64,000 bases of DNA from Alisma plantago-aquatica (GCA_963693085.1 OY856409.1:505567303-505631302), one strand, 5' to 3'. Shown: positions 45,880-58,857, counted from the first letter of the stretch. The notes: generated by a model from the sequence alone, not told the origin. Numbers and translations are program-made.

Positions 45880-48738
45880 TGATTCAGGGCTCAACCATGC
45901 CCAAAGGTCATTATGACCATCATACTATTCCCTGCAAGATCATCATTATCTTTCCATGCCTTATAAAAAGTCTCAACAACATCACTTGCAAATAATACAC
46001 CAGACAACACAATATTGCATCAATGAGCTGGGAGATATTCATAAACTATCATAGTAGGATTATATTAACAGTAAGAACATTCCTCTCTACATCAACATGC
46101 AAGGAATCTAAATATGATTAACCCTCATCATATTCATAATGCACAGGTTTAGCATAAGAAAGTATCAGCCATGTGGCTACGATAACCATTAATTAACACA
46201 TTAAGGTTATGATCATATTAAGGAGATTATTCCACCATTATCCATCATATAATGAGGTTAAGCATGAACACTCATATTTATCTATTTGCATTAGAGTTAG
46301 GTTTAACAAGATAAATCATATTAATATTACTAATCAACACTCATACCCAAACCCTAACTCATGGAATCCCCATTGGATCATAGATACATAAGGTGAAGCA
46401 TCACCATCACAATCCATACCATTCTCACGTATGGATCCACACATAACTCAAGGTGTAGCCATCAGTTTATAACATACTAGGGTTCAACCACAAAAGAGAG
46501 TACTCCATGATTCTGTTCACCGTTCAAGGACTATTCATAACCACTTACCAGTATTTGGTTATATTAAGACTAGGTATAACAAGATATACCTCATTAGGTT
46601 ACATATCAACATAATATGGTCATCATCCCTTCTATTCATAGGAGTGAAAAGGTAAGACTACCTTATTAATGATAACACTCCATTTGTTCCATCATCTTTC
46701 AACCCATATCACCATACCACTATGTCACCCAGAAAAGGTAAGACCATTGGTTGTTTACATAAGTGAACACCTTGGATAAACCACCTATGAAGTCATTGAG
46801 TTGTGCTCTAGAAAGAGTCACCATTTAACCCCAGACATCCCTTGATTAACAACATAAAAAGTTCCATTGAGAGTAGGGTAAAACCCATAAGAGGTTGTTT
46901 ATTTAAAATAAGCCATCAATAAATGAGATTCTTAAGTTGATCTCATAAAGGAAACCATCCAAAATAACTTTATTAATACCAACATATTACATTAGGCATC
47001 ATTCCAATTTATTGGAAGAAGAATCATTAGATCTTAACCATTGGGTCAAGTACATATATTAAAACCATCAATTGGAGTATAGGCCCAACCATTGCATCAA
47101 ATAACCCAAGAAACCATTGGTTTAAGGATTAATTGATGCTACCACTACATTCTTAACTCACCATAGGTTGTGGAGACCTGATCCACCATCAATAGTGACC
47201 ATAAAGTCACCATATTTTGTTAGATCGACACTATATTCATTAATCATCATTGGATATCAAGCTAAAGTCATCATTGATTGATATCATCATTAGGGTACTT
47301 AGTTGTTGATCATTAAGATTCTAATTAGGCCAAAACATGACCTAAGGGGTTAGCTTCAGTTGACACCCTTGGCCACCACCATCATTTGTCATGAAGACAA
47401 CACCATCAGTTGTTGCAATGGTATCACCATTGGGTCATGTGTTTATAGAAGAAATCAACTTTAAACCCTAAAATTGACCATTGGTTGATGGGTGCTTAGC
47501 ACCACCGGTTGTCAAACCCACCTGATCCAAGTCATCTCATATATTAGTAGGAATGTACACATGATTACAAGTTCATCTAGAAATGAAATCAGAATAGGGA
47601 ACATCATAAAAATCAAAATCCAAGTCAAGCATAGCTTTTTAGTGCATGGATCATCAATTTAAAGCAAGAACATGAACTAGAAAGCTTATGGTAAGAAATA
47701 AACCTGGAGAAAGTTATAAAAATTGACTTTAATGAGAAGATAAAATCCAAAATAGAAGAAAACTCGAGCAGGTAGGGTAGAAAATTGAAGCATAATCTCT
47801 GAACTCATCCATCTAACACCTTTCTTCATCAAAGAAGCAAACCCTAAGCATAAGCAGCAAGAAAGGTAGGGTTTTAGAGCTTTAGAGCAACTTCTACCAT
47901 GGAACATCAAGGTTAAAACTTGGAGTAAGGTCTAAGAAAGGATAATAGTGAGAAAAATAGAGAAGTAAGGAAGAAAACAACTTGCCTTGGTCAAAATCCC
48001 TAGAAGATGACCTTGGTAACCCTAGGTAGGGCTAGATGGAGCTCTAGGAGACCTTCTTCTCCAAAAAGAGGTTGTCTTCTACCTTAGAGCACTTAGTTCC
48101 ATAGAAAAATAGAGTGGAGTCATTGCTCCAAGTTATAGGAAAGAGAAAGCAAGAAAAGTTTTGTACTTGGGCAAGGAAGAGGTAAATATAGCCCATGGAT
48201 AAGGATGGAAGCAAGCATGAGGTGTACAAGTAGCTTCCCCATGTGTCCATGGCCTTAAACTATTAAGGATATACAAGAAGCCACACAAGAAGCTGATCCA
48301 ACATCAATGGAGACCTAATTATACCTCATTTATTGATTTTGCAAGCAAAGCAAATAAACCATTTGCTTGCGAGCTCCTAAAGGTAGCTCATCCATAAAGG
48401 GGTAAATCCTAAAATACCCCTGAGGAAAACACCTCCAGACCAAGGTTCAACTAGGCACCCCATGTCTCAACAAGCTCAAGAATGATGAAAAAACATCCAA
48501 ATAACATAATTAAAGTGATAAATTGCAAGAAAAACCACCCTATTGGGTAAATTGTAGAAAATTCCAAAATGTACATAAAATTGCATAACTTGCACAAACA
48601 TTGTTCAAATTGGACCAAACTTGAAACTTAATCTTGTATTATGATTCCAAATCATATCACAAGGTTATATTATATTTATAAGAATTCAATCATGGTAATT
48701 AATCATGTTCAACCATTTAAGCAAGGTTAGGGGTCTCA
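45880..48738 (-). repeat. Probable solo LTR, minus orientation
   Basis: On the plus strand the block begins TGATTCAGGG and ends GGGGTCTCA, giving TG...CA ends. CACC stands directly on both sides (45876-45879 and 48739-48742), a candidate 4-bp target duplication. On the minus strand it starts TGAGACCCCTAACC and has a TATA-like TATATTTA at about 48183-48190, in the first fifth. No gag or pol motif is visible in its 2.86 kb. It appears to lie inside the left part of the following LTR relative. Confidence 0.5.
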
Positions 48739-49712
48739 CACCTATGTATGGATTCTCATCTAATTTAGACAATCTTAAATATTCAAATGTATTTAGGAGA
48801 GAGAATGTGTATTAAAGTTCAAAATATTAAATAACATGTTAAATAATCTAAAAATGGAAAATTTATTGTAGAATCATGTTCTTCATGCTTAGATTTACTT
48901 ATAGGCTAAGTTTTATATTTTTAGAGAGTTTCTAGATGCCTCTAATTTATTAAAGGAGAAAATTAAGTGATAAATTTTAAAAATATTAAATGAAATATTA
49001 GGAGTCCTAACAAGTGAAAAATACCAAAATCGGATTCTTCACCCCAAAATTAACCAACCTACCAAATTTGTATTTAATTGGATTTTGTTTGCACCCTCAA
49101 ATAATTATAGAAAATTGTGTACATTAAATGCATCAAAAGACTAGAGTTTGAAGGTTGTATTAAATGTCATTCATTGTAGATATGCGCCTACCACTCAATG
49201 CAGATCATACGGCTAGTGAGTCCTACCTTAAGTAGGTGACACCCCCATGAACAGTAACCACAGACCAAGGTCTGGTTTTTTGGGCATAATTCCCTCGTTT
49301 CTAAACAAAACTTTGTGAAATTAGTTGCGTTGGATTGGAAATGTGAATCTACATCCATCCATACCCTATTTCAAGCCTAGCATTGTGTATTCTAGAAAAG
49401 TGCATACGTGTTCCTCAAGTCTTTTGAAAAAACTACTCACACACCCCTTATAAATACGGGTACCCCGACCTCCTAAGCCCTAAAGTAAGTTTTCTTTCAG
49501 GCTAATTTCTCACCAATCATGTCCATTGTGGTCGAGTTCCCAGGGATCAAAGCTTGGCACTGGCGGTCTGTGATCTCTTCTTGTCTCTTCTTAGCACAAT
49601 TCCACTCGGTATGTTTTTGTAGCCTCCATTCTTTGATTTCATGCGATCACATCGATGTTTGGTCGCCTCTTCAAGAATTACACAAATTTAGCCAAGATTC
49701 TACATGTTGCTT

Positions 49713-49713
49713 C

Positions 49714-49772
<59 letters not shown>

Positions 49773-49830
49773 TAATATATATATATATGTATATATGTAT
49801 ATATATGTATGTATGTATGTATGTATATCG
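49713..49830. repeat. Microsatellites (CT)n, (TA)n and (GTAT)n
   Basis: A CT run (about 49713-49750) passes into TA repeats (49751-49788), then GTATATAT and GTAT repeats to about 49828. The last part is the target of the LINE at its 3' side. A related TATATGTA/GTAC tract lies on the far side at 51780-51815. Confidence 0.9.
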
Positions 49831-51783
49831 AAATGTGGTAAGTTTTATTCTGAAGTTCCCCTCTTTCCAAAAATATCGAGGATCAAATTACAATGTAGTC
49901 CACAAACACTACATAACTCTCTCAAAAAGGAAAATAAAAAAGAAAGAGACTAACTATGTAGTCTACCTAAGACAGCTTTACAGATTTTATTTACAATACT
50001 CTATATATCTCTCTTTCTATCACTATGTATTCTTTGATTTCTTTCTTTCCAGATATAGAAGTAAGTTGCCGATAGTATGAGAAGCATCTTCCTCTTTTAT
50101 GTGCCCGTGTTCTTTCCTAATTTCAAGATCATGTCCTTTGCATCGGAAAGCCTGCAAGGTTTGAAGTGTATTTCTTCGCATACCTTCTTCCATATGTTGG
50201 ATGTGAAGTTGCATTTTTGAAAGAGATGACTCTGTGATTCATTTTGATCGTCGCATAGGTAGCATGTTGTCGGAGAATTAGGATACCATTCATGGATTTT
50301 GTCCATAGTGGGTAGAGTGTTGTTGGCTTCTCTATAGAGACAAAGAGTCCATTTTGGGATTTCATAACTCGTCCATAGAAATCTGGTACCAATGTGATCT
50401 ACTGCATGGGGTCTAACCAGATCCTAGATGTTGATTGAGTCCTTAAGGAGATAACGCCTATCCCTGTGAGGGGAAAAAGCATGCTTGATACTTTTCCAGA
50501 TGGTTGTCATTCTATTTATGATTCTTGAATAACATTCACGGGTATTAGGTTCGAAATCCAAACTGTTGGGATATCTCTTCCACATCCATCTGCTCCAGAC
50601 TGAGTTCCTAGCTTGGAAGTTGATAATCCTTCTTGTTGTCCCCCAATCAGCAATGGTGCTAGGGATCTTGAGCTCAAGTCCTCCTTCTTCTTTGGGAAGA
50701 GCAAGACTCGAGTATCTCATCGGATGGGTCTTGCCTGCCCATATAAAGTTAGAGAGGGTCATCTCTATCCTGTCAAGGACTGCTGCCGGGATTTCCCCTT
50801 GTTGTGCCCAGAATTGCAGCAGACCCTCCACAGTTGATGATATCAAAGTGACTCTTCCAGCCATAGAGGTCCTCATAATAGTCCATTTAGCAATCATCTC
50901 CTCAAGTCTGTCCGTGCATCCAGTGAAGTCCTTTACCTATAGTTTACCCCCAGTCAGAGGGAAACCAAGATATTTGGTAGGAAGTTGACTGATCGTGATG
51001 CCTGAGATATCCACAATTGAGGGGTTTAGAGCAATGCAATTTGAAGAAGTGAACTGTGGTGTCTTTTCCTCATTTATGTGAAGACCCATTTGATTACCGA
51101 AATGTGTTAGCAGCTTCTTGATATTACTGATGTATTTTGGTTTTGCTTCGAAAAAGACGAGGACATCATCAGCGAAGACGAGGTGACTCAGGACCTTTGT
51201 GTTGTGGATGGAGTAGGTAGCTATGTTCTTTGACACCTCTTCTTTGTGCATCAGCCTGGAGAAATATTCCATCAGAATGGTGAAGAGCAATGGGGAAAGA
51301 GGATCCCCTTGCCTCAAGCCGTTTGAACTCTGGAATATACCATCAGGTGTGCCGTTCACTAGGACTGAGAAACTGGGAGTGCATATGCATTGCTTCATGA
51401 GTGAAATCCATTTTGGCAAAAACCCCATGTTGTCCATAATCCACCAAAGCTTAGGCCAGTGGACACTATCGAAAGCCTTCGAGACGTCAAGTTTCATGCA
51501 CAGCTATTTGTAACCTCTATTAACATTGAACTCAAGAAGGAATTCGATGGTGAGAAGAGCGCAATCAGAGATGCTCCTTCCCTCAATGAATGCTCCTTGA
51601 TTGTCAGAGATGAGGATTGGTAGTACGAGCTTCAGCCTTTCAGCTAAAATCTTGGCTATGATCTTATATTGGACATTGCAACAGGCAATTGGTCTGAAAT
51701 CGTATAGGGATGCAGTCGTCTTCTTCTTTGGGATTCAATTGGTCTAAAATCTTGGCTATGATCTTATATACATATGCATGTAT
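49811..51783 (-). mobile_element. 5'-truncated L1-type LINE inside a microsatellite
   Basis: The minus strand carries the RT and C-terminal parts of a LINE ORF2 and no endonuclease or ORF1, so it was truncated at its 5' end in the RT finger region. A 21-base identical stretch GTATATATGTATATATATGT(A) stands on both sides (49789-49809 and 51784-51804) and can be the target duplication, with the caution that it is simple sequence. At the 5' end, 24-26 bases reading AAAATCTTGGCTATGATCTT on the plus strand occur twice (51644-51669 and 51747-51772). Confidence 0.8.
50097..51735 (-). pseudogene. LINE reverse transcriptase and zinc-knuckle end (truncated)
   Basis: RT motifs on the minus strand: FRPIACCNVQYKIIAKILAERL (about 51720-51655, shown here in part), DNQGAFIEGRSISDCALL, a stop near 51505, then KLDVSKAFDSVHW, SNGLRQGDPLSPLLFTILME and catalytic HLVFADDVLVFFEA (FADD). 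The later part has YLGFPL, then MIAKWTIMRTSMAGRVTLI and FIWAGKTHPMRYSSLALPK. The end shows a zf-RVT-type knuckle with CYLCDDQNESQSHLFQKC (50306-50097). Frames shift near 50900 and 50400. These are the usual ORF2 parts of plant L1 elements. Confidence 0.88.
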
Positions 51784-53639
51784 GTATATATGTATATATA
51801 TGTACGTATGTGTGTATAGAGAGGGGGGTGAATCTCTTTGGTGATTTCCCACTTCTACCCTTTCTTTTCCTTTTTCACTTTGGTTTTCCGCCATGGCATT
51901 CTCATATTTTTGCCTTGTTTTACTTCTCTTTTGCGTGCATTGGCCACAGACATGGTGAGATGGCTACCATTGATTGGGCCACCTCAGCACACAATCATGT
52001 TGATGTGGATTTTTTAATTTTCCTATGTGGTTTAATGTAATTTTTTGATTGATGAAACTTCTAAATTCATAACTTGATCTTTGGTTATTCAAAAATTGCA
52101 CAAAAATACTTGTTGGATTTAGAAAAGTATTTTGTATCTTTTGGTATGAGTTTTGTTGTCTGATTCTAAGGTTTTAAAGACTGAAATTTTAGGGTTTTTG
52201 ACCTCTCTTAAACTCATATTAATGATTAAGGGAAACATTGTAGTTAACGGAGTTGAGATTTTGAATCAGGTTATTGATAAGTAACCTTGAACCCAATGTA
52301 AAGATTTTAACAAGAGTCAACCTATGGTTTTTTGAAGGTTTGAATTTTTAGGGTTTCACCTAATATAAATCATTAAACCCTAATTGTTGGACCTAATCCT
52401 ATATGAAGGTTGAGTTGACTTTAGACTTGGAGGATTAGGACTTGATTCCTAACTTAGCACTCAAGTCAAGGTATGATTGCATCCCACATTATTTCTATAT
52501 TAAGCAATTTCTAATTCCTCTTTCTTAATGTATTTTAGCATTTCATACTATATTAAATTGAGCCATGCAAATCCTATTTTGATTATTATATGTATCTCCT
52601 TTGAGATTGTTCTTGAAAGATATCTTTTTATTGTTTCTCTCACACCATTGATATTATTGGATCATCTTTTATGGGTCCTTTGACCCCACTTATATTGATG
52701 GGATGTTCTCATCCCCCATATTTTAGAAATATCTTGATTACTCTTTTGTTATAGATCATGTGGTGAGTACTAGTATAATGTGACATGTGCTATTTTATGT
52801 GAATGTGTAAATTCTCACATGTTATTTTATGTGGATGTGTAAATTCCCATACTTGATAATGCAGAGGTGATAATTCCTGTAAGTTATACTATGGAGCATA
52901 TGTGTATCATCGCCTGCTCAGAGTAGATGTGTATGTGTTCCTACTCACCCCACATTTATGGTATATGTGTATTTCCTACTGACATGTTTATGTTTTCTAG
53001 TATTGTCACATGTAAAACACATTGATACCTTGCCCTCAATTATTATCTATTTGCAAATTCTTATTATTTTGAAACCCACTTGGGTGGTCCCTTCTTTTTT
53101 CTATGGAAGCATTGTTTGTTTAACATCCTTTGATTCATAATATTGCTCAATACTCGATTTACAATGCACATGCTAACATTTTGACGATGTGTCTACCTTT
53201 CTACTTTTTGTTGGGGTACGCTTCCAACCCTAGGTGTAGGTCAAGGAGAGGATAACCGAATTGGACTAGGACCTCATCAAGTATAACTAAAACCTTCTGG
53301 GAGATTTTCTCGAGGTGGTTAGATGACCCTTAGCTGATCCTTTAGTTTTGTTAGTTTTCACATGTATCACCCTACGTGGTGAAGTTTTGAGACAATATCA
53401 AGTTATGTAATTGTTAGATATTTTTTTTCATTGCTACATTTGGTTACTTGAAATCATACTTTTGAATAAAATGTATTACCATCCCTTTGTGAAAAATTTG
53501 TAGTGATGTTGATTTGGAATGTTTCTTTTTTATTTGAATTAGTAGTAAGTGGATCCCCTCTCGGGTCCCACTCCTTACAAATAATGTATAATAAAACCCA
53601 AATTATGCCATGTGGATGAGGACTAATAGACTAGTCAAG

Positions 53640-55640
53640 GGTTGGATAATGGTATCATTGACTAAGGAGGTGTTAGCAGTGATGGTCAGTATATCTATGG
53701 CATCTTAGATCTAGTTTACTCTTTCTAAAAATTTCTGTAAATCGATGCAATCGAGGATTTGAGCCGATGACAAAACTTTTTCGTATTCAAAAGGGGAACA
53801 AGTCTACAATCGACTATCTCGGGGATTTCAAACTTATCTATGATAAACTTTATCTCCAAGTCTCTATCTGATGATGACAAGGTCTATTATCTTTTAAGCT
53901 GATTAGGAAGTGAATTCAAAAAGTTTACTGTATCGATGATGCGTCCTCTGATGCCTTCCTATGATGAGGTTGTTTGTCTTCTCAAGGATCATGATATGAG
54001 AAGATCTACAATAGAGTTCTTGTATTCTCCCAATCTTGCCTTTATTGGTCAGAGGAGTAGCTATAACAAAACAATTACAATAGATATTCAGGATGAGAAA
54101 ACTATAGAGGAAATTCTCAATATCATCAATCCAATTCTAACTCTCAACATCAGATCTCTTTGGGTCTTGGTGTTCTTGATGCTAGACCTGATAAGGGATT
54201 CTTTTCCTATGGTGGGGTTTTACATCTAGTCTAAGGCCATCGTCAATGAGTTGTCAAGAAAGAGGTACTGTCTTCTATCAGATTTGTGGGAAGAAAGGTC
54301 ATGAAGCATATCATTATTGGAACAAGTTTAATAACAACTATCATATGATTGAAGTACCAAAAAGTCTCATTGGTGATGTTGTGACTTATCAATACAAGGC
54401 TCTTACTACTATGCATATCACTGATCAGGGGAATTTCAACTTGAACAAGTGGCATGTGGATTCTAGTGCCACAAATCACATTGCTCACAATCTAGGCATC
54501 TTAAAAATATCATCTATTATAGAGGTAGTGGTTTTATTATGATATGAGATGGCTCATTTTAGTGATTTTGTTATGATATGAGATGGCTCATTTCTTCCTT
54601 TTACATACATGGACACTTATATAATACCATTGTTACTCCTATTGATAGAGTTTTGATTGTTCCTAACATGAAACAAAACTTGCTACATGTGGCTCAATTT
54701 ACATATGATTTTTTCATGTTATTTTATGTTTTTAAGGATGCTTTTATGATCAATCATTTACAAAGCCACTAAACCCTGGATAAGGGCCAACTTAAGCAAG
54801 ATGTGCATTCTCCAGTCAAAAATTCATAAAGCTTTAGCTGCTATTGTGTAGAAGTTAGTTCCCTCTACAGTGTGGCATGAAGACTTGGACACTCTAATCA
54901 TGACATCTAAAAGTTTATGGAAAATATCAAGTTAATTCTTCTTAAAATAAAAATTTAGATTTCTACAACAGTTGTGATCCTAGAAAGAGTCATATACTTC
55001 CTTTCTCGAATAAGCATGTCAAGTGCAATGTTCCTTTTGCAAAGATATATTTTGATTTGTAGAAAAAAGCTCCTATAATTTCCAAACAAGGATTTTCATA
55101 TTATGCTTTGTTTGTAAATGAATGTATTGGATATTGTTTGTTCTATCCTTTAAATAAGAAATCCGCTCTCTTTGGGTACTTTGTTTTCTTTTGCAAAATG
55201 ATATTCAATCAATTCAATACCAAAGTTCAAGTCTTAATGATGAATGGGGATGAGTGTGTTAACACTGATATGGAAGATTTCTTCTATATGAAGGAATTGT
55301 GCATCACCTCTCATGTCCTCATATGCATGAACATGTTGGTATTGTTGAGAGAAAGCATGGAAACATTATTGAAATAGGGTTTGCCATGATGTTTGATGCT
55401 AGCGTGCCTACCAATTTTTGGGTTGAGGCTTTTGCATATGTAGTCTACATAATTAAGTGTACTCCTTCTAGACTGTATGAGTTTTTGTCACCTCTCTACA
55501 AATTGTTTGGAAAATAACTTGATTACAATTCTCTCAGATATTTTGGTTTCTTATGTTTTCCCTACTTAAGATCCTACAATAAACATAGACTTCAACTCAG
55601 GACCTTACCATGTGTGTACCTAGGATGTAGTGACACCTAA
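53640..55640 (+). pseudogene. Ty1/copia remnant: gag, protease, integrase pieces
   Basis: Gag of the UBN2 type is readable at about 53760-54230 (KGNKSTIDYLGDFKLIYDKL, DDDKVYYLLS, MMRPLMPSYDEVVCLLKDHD) with stops. The knuckle at about 54270 reads YQICGKKGHEAYHYWN, where the first and last cysteines have become tyrosines. Protease WHVDSSATNHIAHN (54450) has DSSA where DSGA is usual. A pre-integrase WHEDLDTL, integrase core pieces (FVNECIGYCLFYPLNKKS) and the GIVERKHGNIIEIGFAMMFD / NFWVEAFAYVVYIIK block (55330-55480) follow. No RT or LTR could be assigned. TGGTATCATTGA at 53649 may be a worn tRNA-Met PBS. Confidence 0.82.
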
Positions 55641-56930
55641 ATGGCTACAAGTGTTTGCATGTGTCCTCAAGACGAGTTTGTTTTTCTCAAGATGTTGTTT
55701 AAAATTAATTGGTCTATCCTTTCAATCAATGGGTTACTTCACAAGTGGATCTTGGGAAGTTGACTATTTTCAATGAATTCTTTGAAGCTTTAGACAGAAC
55801 AACTCCTGCAACTTCAAATTCTAATGATAACACTTCATCCCAATTACATATACATTTGGGTTAGCATAATGGTTTTCAAATTGATAGTAACATTCAATAA
55901 TGATGATTTGTAGATAAACCTCTTCAAGAAACTACTTTCTCAATGTAGGTTTCAATCCTTTAAACATATTGGGACATTCCCAAATCATGTCATATATGAT
56001 GTCTAATAAACCATTCAGATGGTACATTATTTAGTGATTATATATTTATGAGGGTATAAGAAGATTAGTTTAATGGATAATTATATCATGGCTTAGCACG
56101 ACATAATTCCTTAGTCTGACACATCATCATGCTCAGATGGATTTGACTTGTGATACATTATCACATATCTTTCTTTGAAGGTTCTCAAGGTATTGATGTA
56201 AAAGTATCTCAATGTTTGATCTCATCAAAGTTTTTAATACTTGTATCAAATTCATACTTCATTTATAATCTTCTTGAACACTTCAAGAGATTTATTTTCT
56301 ATTTTACTGAGTACATATAATCATATTACCAGTAATAGAAACAAAGTGTAAGTAATTATCTATAGCATTTATTCCATAAGATCTTCATGGATCATAGGTA
56401 TGAGGTCTAGTGGAAAACTTATCCTCCCACTACATCTAGTGAAGGATGTTATGTCACTTTATGAGTAAATAAGGCTTAGCATGTTTCCCTAGGTTTGATA
56501 ACCAAGGGAATCTAGATTAGCATCAATATGTATTCTAGACATGCATTTCTTATATGTATGTCCAAGGTGACTATTTGCTAATGATAATCTTGAGTTATCA
56601 ATTACTATCCTTTGGTATTGACGTTGAAAAACTAATCCAAGATTCTTTTAAAGTGAATATCATTAGATATTTCAGCATTGACATACAAGATCATATCTTT
56701 TGAAACAGAAACATTAATATCTTACTTTATTAATCCATCATTCTTGTCATATAAGATGCTTAAATTAAATGTTTCTATTTTCTTGGCATAATGAATAATA
56801 GTTATACTAACTCTATTACATGCCCATTGTGCTAAGATAAATTTAAATGTATATTAAAGATTCCGCAACACTTGCTTTGCTTTATCCATATTTGTCCTCC
56901 CGTTAGGGCTTTTACTTCTTTTCAGATCAT
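55641..56930. other. AT-rich stretch without assigned feature
   Basis: About 1.3 kb between two copia remnants. All frames have frequent stops, and I recognise no motif. It could hold worn RT or LTR sequence of either element. Confidence 0.4.
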
Positions 56931-56959
56931 GCACATCAAGTATGTCAGATCTCTGTTTG

Positions 56960-57670
56960 GTATCACATACCAAGAAGAAGTAATCAAATTTATCTGATAA
57001 TGTTTATACCTGAAGTGGAGGCCTCAGTGCCTTCCTTCTTCTTCTTTCGTTCCTCTAACAAGAGTGGGCAATTTATTTTCCAATGTCCATGCTGTTGATA
57101 GTGGTGACATTTGCCTCTTTTCTTCACTCCTCCATTTCCTTAAAGACCTTTAGATCTGGGCTTCTGGATAGCTCTAGAACTCTTCTTAGCTTTACCTTTG
57201 CCTTTAGACTTTCCCTTTGTCTTGTTTATCATCATCACATACTTGAGCTTGTCTTTCTTCATATGCCCCTCAGTTGTTCTCAACATGCCCAACAACTTTA
57301 TCAATATTTTGTCAAAGTCATTCATGTTGTAGTTGACGTCAAACTAACTATATGACTTTGGAAGAGATTGAAGAATCGTGCTAGTGGCCAACTCTTAACC
57401 CAAGGGGAATCCCAATCTAGCTAGGTTCTCCACATAATGCCCAATGAGCTTCGGTACATGAGGACCTATTGGTCTCCTTCTGGCATGTTACACTTAAACA
57501 GTGCCTTGGAAACATCATATCTCTCTTGTCTTGCCTGATCTTGGTACATGTTCTTGATATGTGTGACCATCTCAATCACATCCATGTTCTCATGTTGCCT
57601 CTACAACTTGTAGTTCATGGAGCATAGCATCAGACACTTGACATCCACATCATCTTTAGCGTGTTCTTGT
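56960..57670 (-). pseudogene. Ty1/copia gag fragment, opposite orientation
   Basis: On the minus strand: GPHVPKLIGHYVENLARLGF, LATSTILQSLPKSYS, then NYNMNDFDKILIKLLGMLRT, a basic stretch (KTKGKSKGKGKAKKS), and a knuckle-like CHHYQQHGHWKINC where the second cysteine is lost. This is the gag of a copia group different from the plus-strand remnant. Stops occur near 57408, 57345 and 57140. The LINE at 57.68 kb cuts its upstream end. Confidence 0.75.
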
Positions 57671-57753
57671 AAGCATCTCTGTTAGCCCTAGGTGTAGCCG
57701 GAAGGGGTTCATTTGGTTTTGCATTTTATATTGTAAACCTATATTGAAGCAGG

Positions 57754-58857
57754 ATGCAGGCTGTGGCGATAGAAGGGGCAACTGCAAATGCGAGTTCCGC
57801 CGATAGTGGGGTTGAAGCAGAGCAGGTTTCCTCAAGAGGTATTCAGTTGAGCTCGTGGAAGGACCTGTTTAAGAAAGACATTAAGGGGGATACCTCATTG
57901 GAGAAAGTTGATATTGTCCTTGAGGGGCAGATACTGATCTACCTGAGTGAGAAAGCAATGAAAAATGCAGAACGATGGAATATATGACTAGCAGGATATG
58001 TTGTGGGCTTTAGACCGCATCTTCCTACTCTAGAATGATATCTATGATAGATCTGGGTTTTGAGCAGAACTATAGAGGTTCTGAACCACGGAAAGGGATT
58101 CTTCTTGATAAGGTTCTTAGAGAAAGAAGATCTGAATTTGGTGTTGGATGGCCCTACGTGCTTTGTGAGAGACAAACCTCTGGTGATGATGAAATGGAAA
58201 CTTGGCAAACTACTATTGAAGTTTAAGCTGACAGAGGTTCCCATCTGGGTCCAGGTACATGATCTGCCCTTGGAGTTGTGGGAGAAGAAGATGTTTGAGA
58301 GAATAGGATCCTTTCTGGGTACTCCGCAGAGAACAGATAGAGCTACTCATGAGTTTAAGAGATTGGAATATGCCAGAATTCAAGTCCTTATTGCTGCAAA
58401 TTCCAAGTTTTTGGCATTTTTGGAAGTTTCTAGTGAGAAAGTTGAATCAAAGAAGATCCCCTTCGTCTATGAATGGAAACCAAATTCGTGCTCGGTATGC
58501 AGTCTCTTTGGGCATGAATGTATGGAACCTGGGATTCAGAAAGTTAGAAAGATTTGGGTCCCAAAAGCAGACATTGCAGCTCCTACTACTAATAGAATAG
58601 TTCAGGGAACAATTCATGTGTTGTCATGACAGAAAATAGCTCCTAGTGTTTTGGGAAATGAAGTTGCTTCTGCTGATAAGGTGTTCAGGACTTTGCCTGA
58701 AGCAAGCTCTGGAACTATTAGTAATCAAGGGCATGCCTCAGTGGAATCAGACATAGAAGAATTTCATGTCACGAATGACACTTTTGAGGAGATGGTTCCT
58801 GAGTCAGAAGAGGAGGAAATATCAAGGGTAGTACATCTCATCACCCCTCCCAACTAA
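57754..58857 (+). pseudogene. LINE ORF1 (DUF4283 and zinc knuckle)
   Basis: The start MQAVAIEGATANASS opens a frame that stops at 57985-57987 and resumes in the same frame by 58060. A DUF4283 domain spans the break (IYLSEKAMKNAERW ... EVLNHGKGFFLIRFLEKEDL, PIWVQVHDLPLELW). A plant ORF1 knuckle of the zf-CCHC_4 type follows as YEWKPNSCSVCSLFGHECMEP. The acidic end after 58627 lies in another frame (58651-58857). ORF1 is an RNA-binding chaperone of the LINE particle. Stops and at least one frameshift disable it. Confidence 0.85.

Larger units (their letters stand above)
48739..53579 (+). repeat. Diverged relative of the element C LTR, split by a LINE
   Basis: From CTCATCTAATTTAGAC (48755) onward, stretches follow the order of the LTR of C: the region like ATTTAATTTGGACACC, a TATAAATA box (49448-49456), GATTGGGCCACCTCAGCAC, TATGATTGCATCCC, and GGGGTACGCTTCCAACCCTAG, ending ACTCCTTACA at 53579 as C ends TTCTTTACA. 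It is clearly older than the two copies in C. About the first 270 bases of the LTR are missing. The stretch 49789-51804 is a later LINE insertion. No gene of its own. Confidence 0.65.

Noticed and set aside
46788..46800. ACCTA as an alternative target duplication for the solo LTR at 48.7 kb
   Set aside because: It would give an LTR without a CA end. The CACC pair at 45876 and 48739 gives proper TG...CA ends.
49519..50080. Frames of about 140 codons across the microsatellite
   Set aside because: The translation is SLSLSLYIYIYI from CT and TA repeats.
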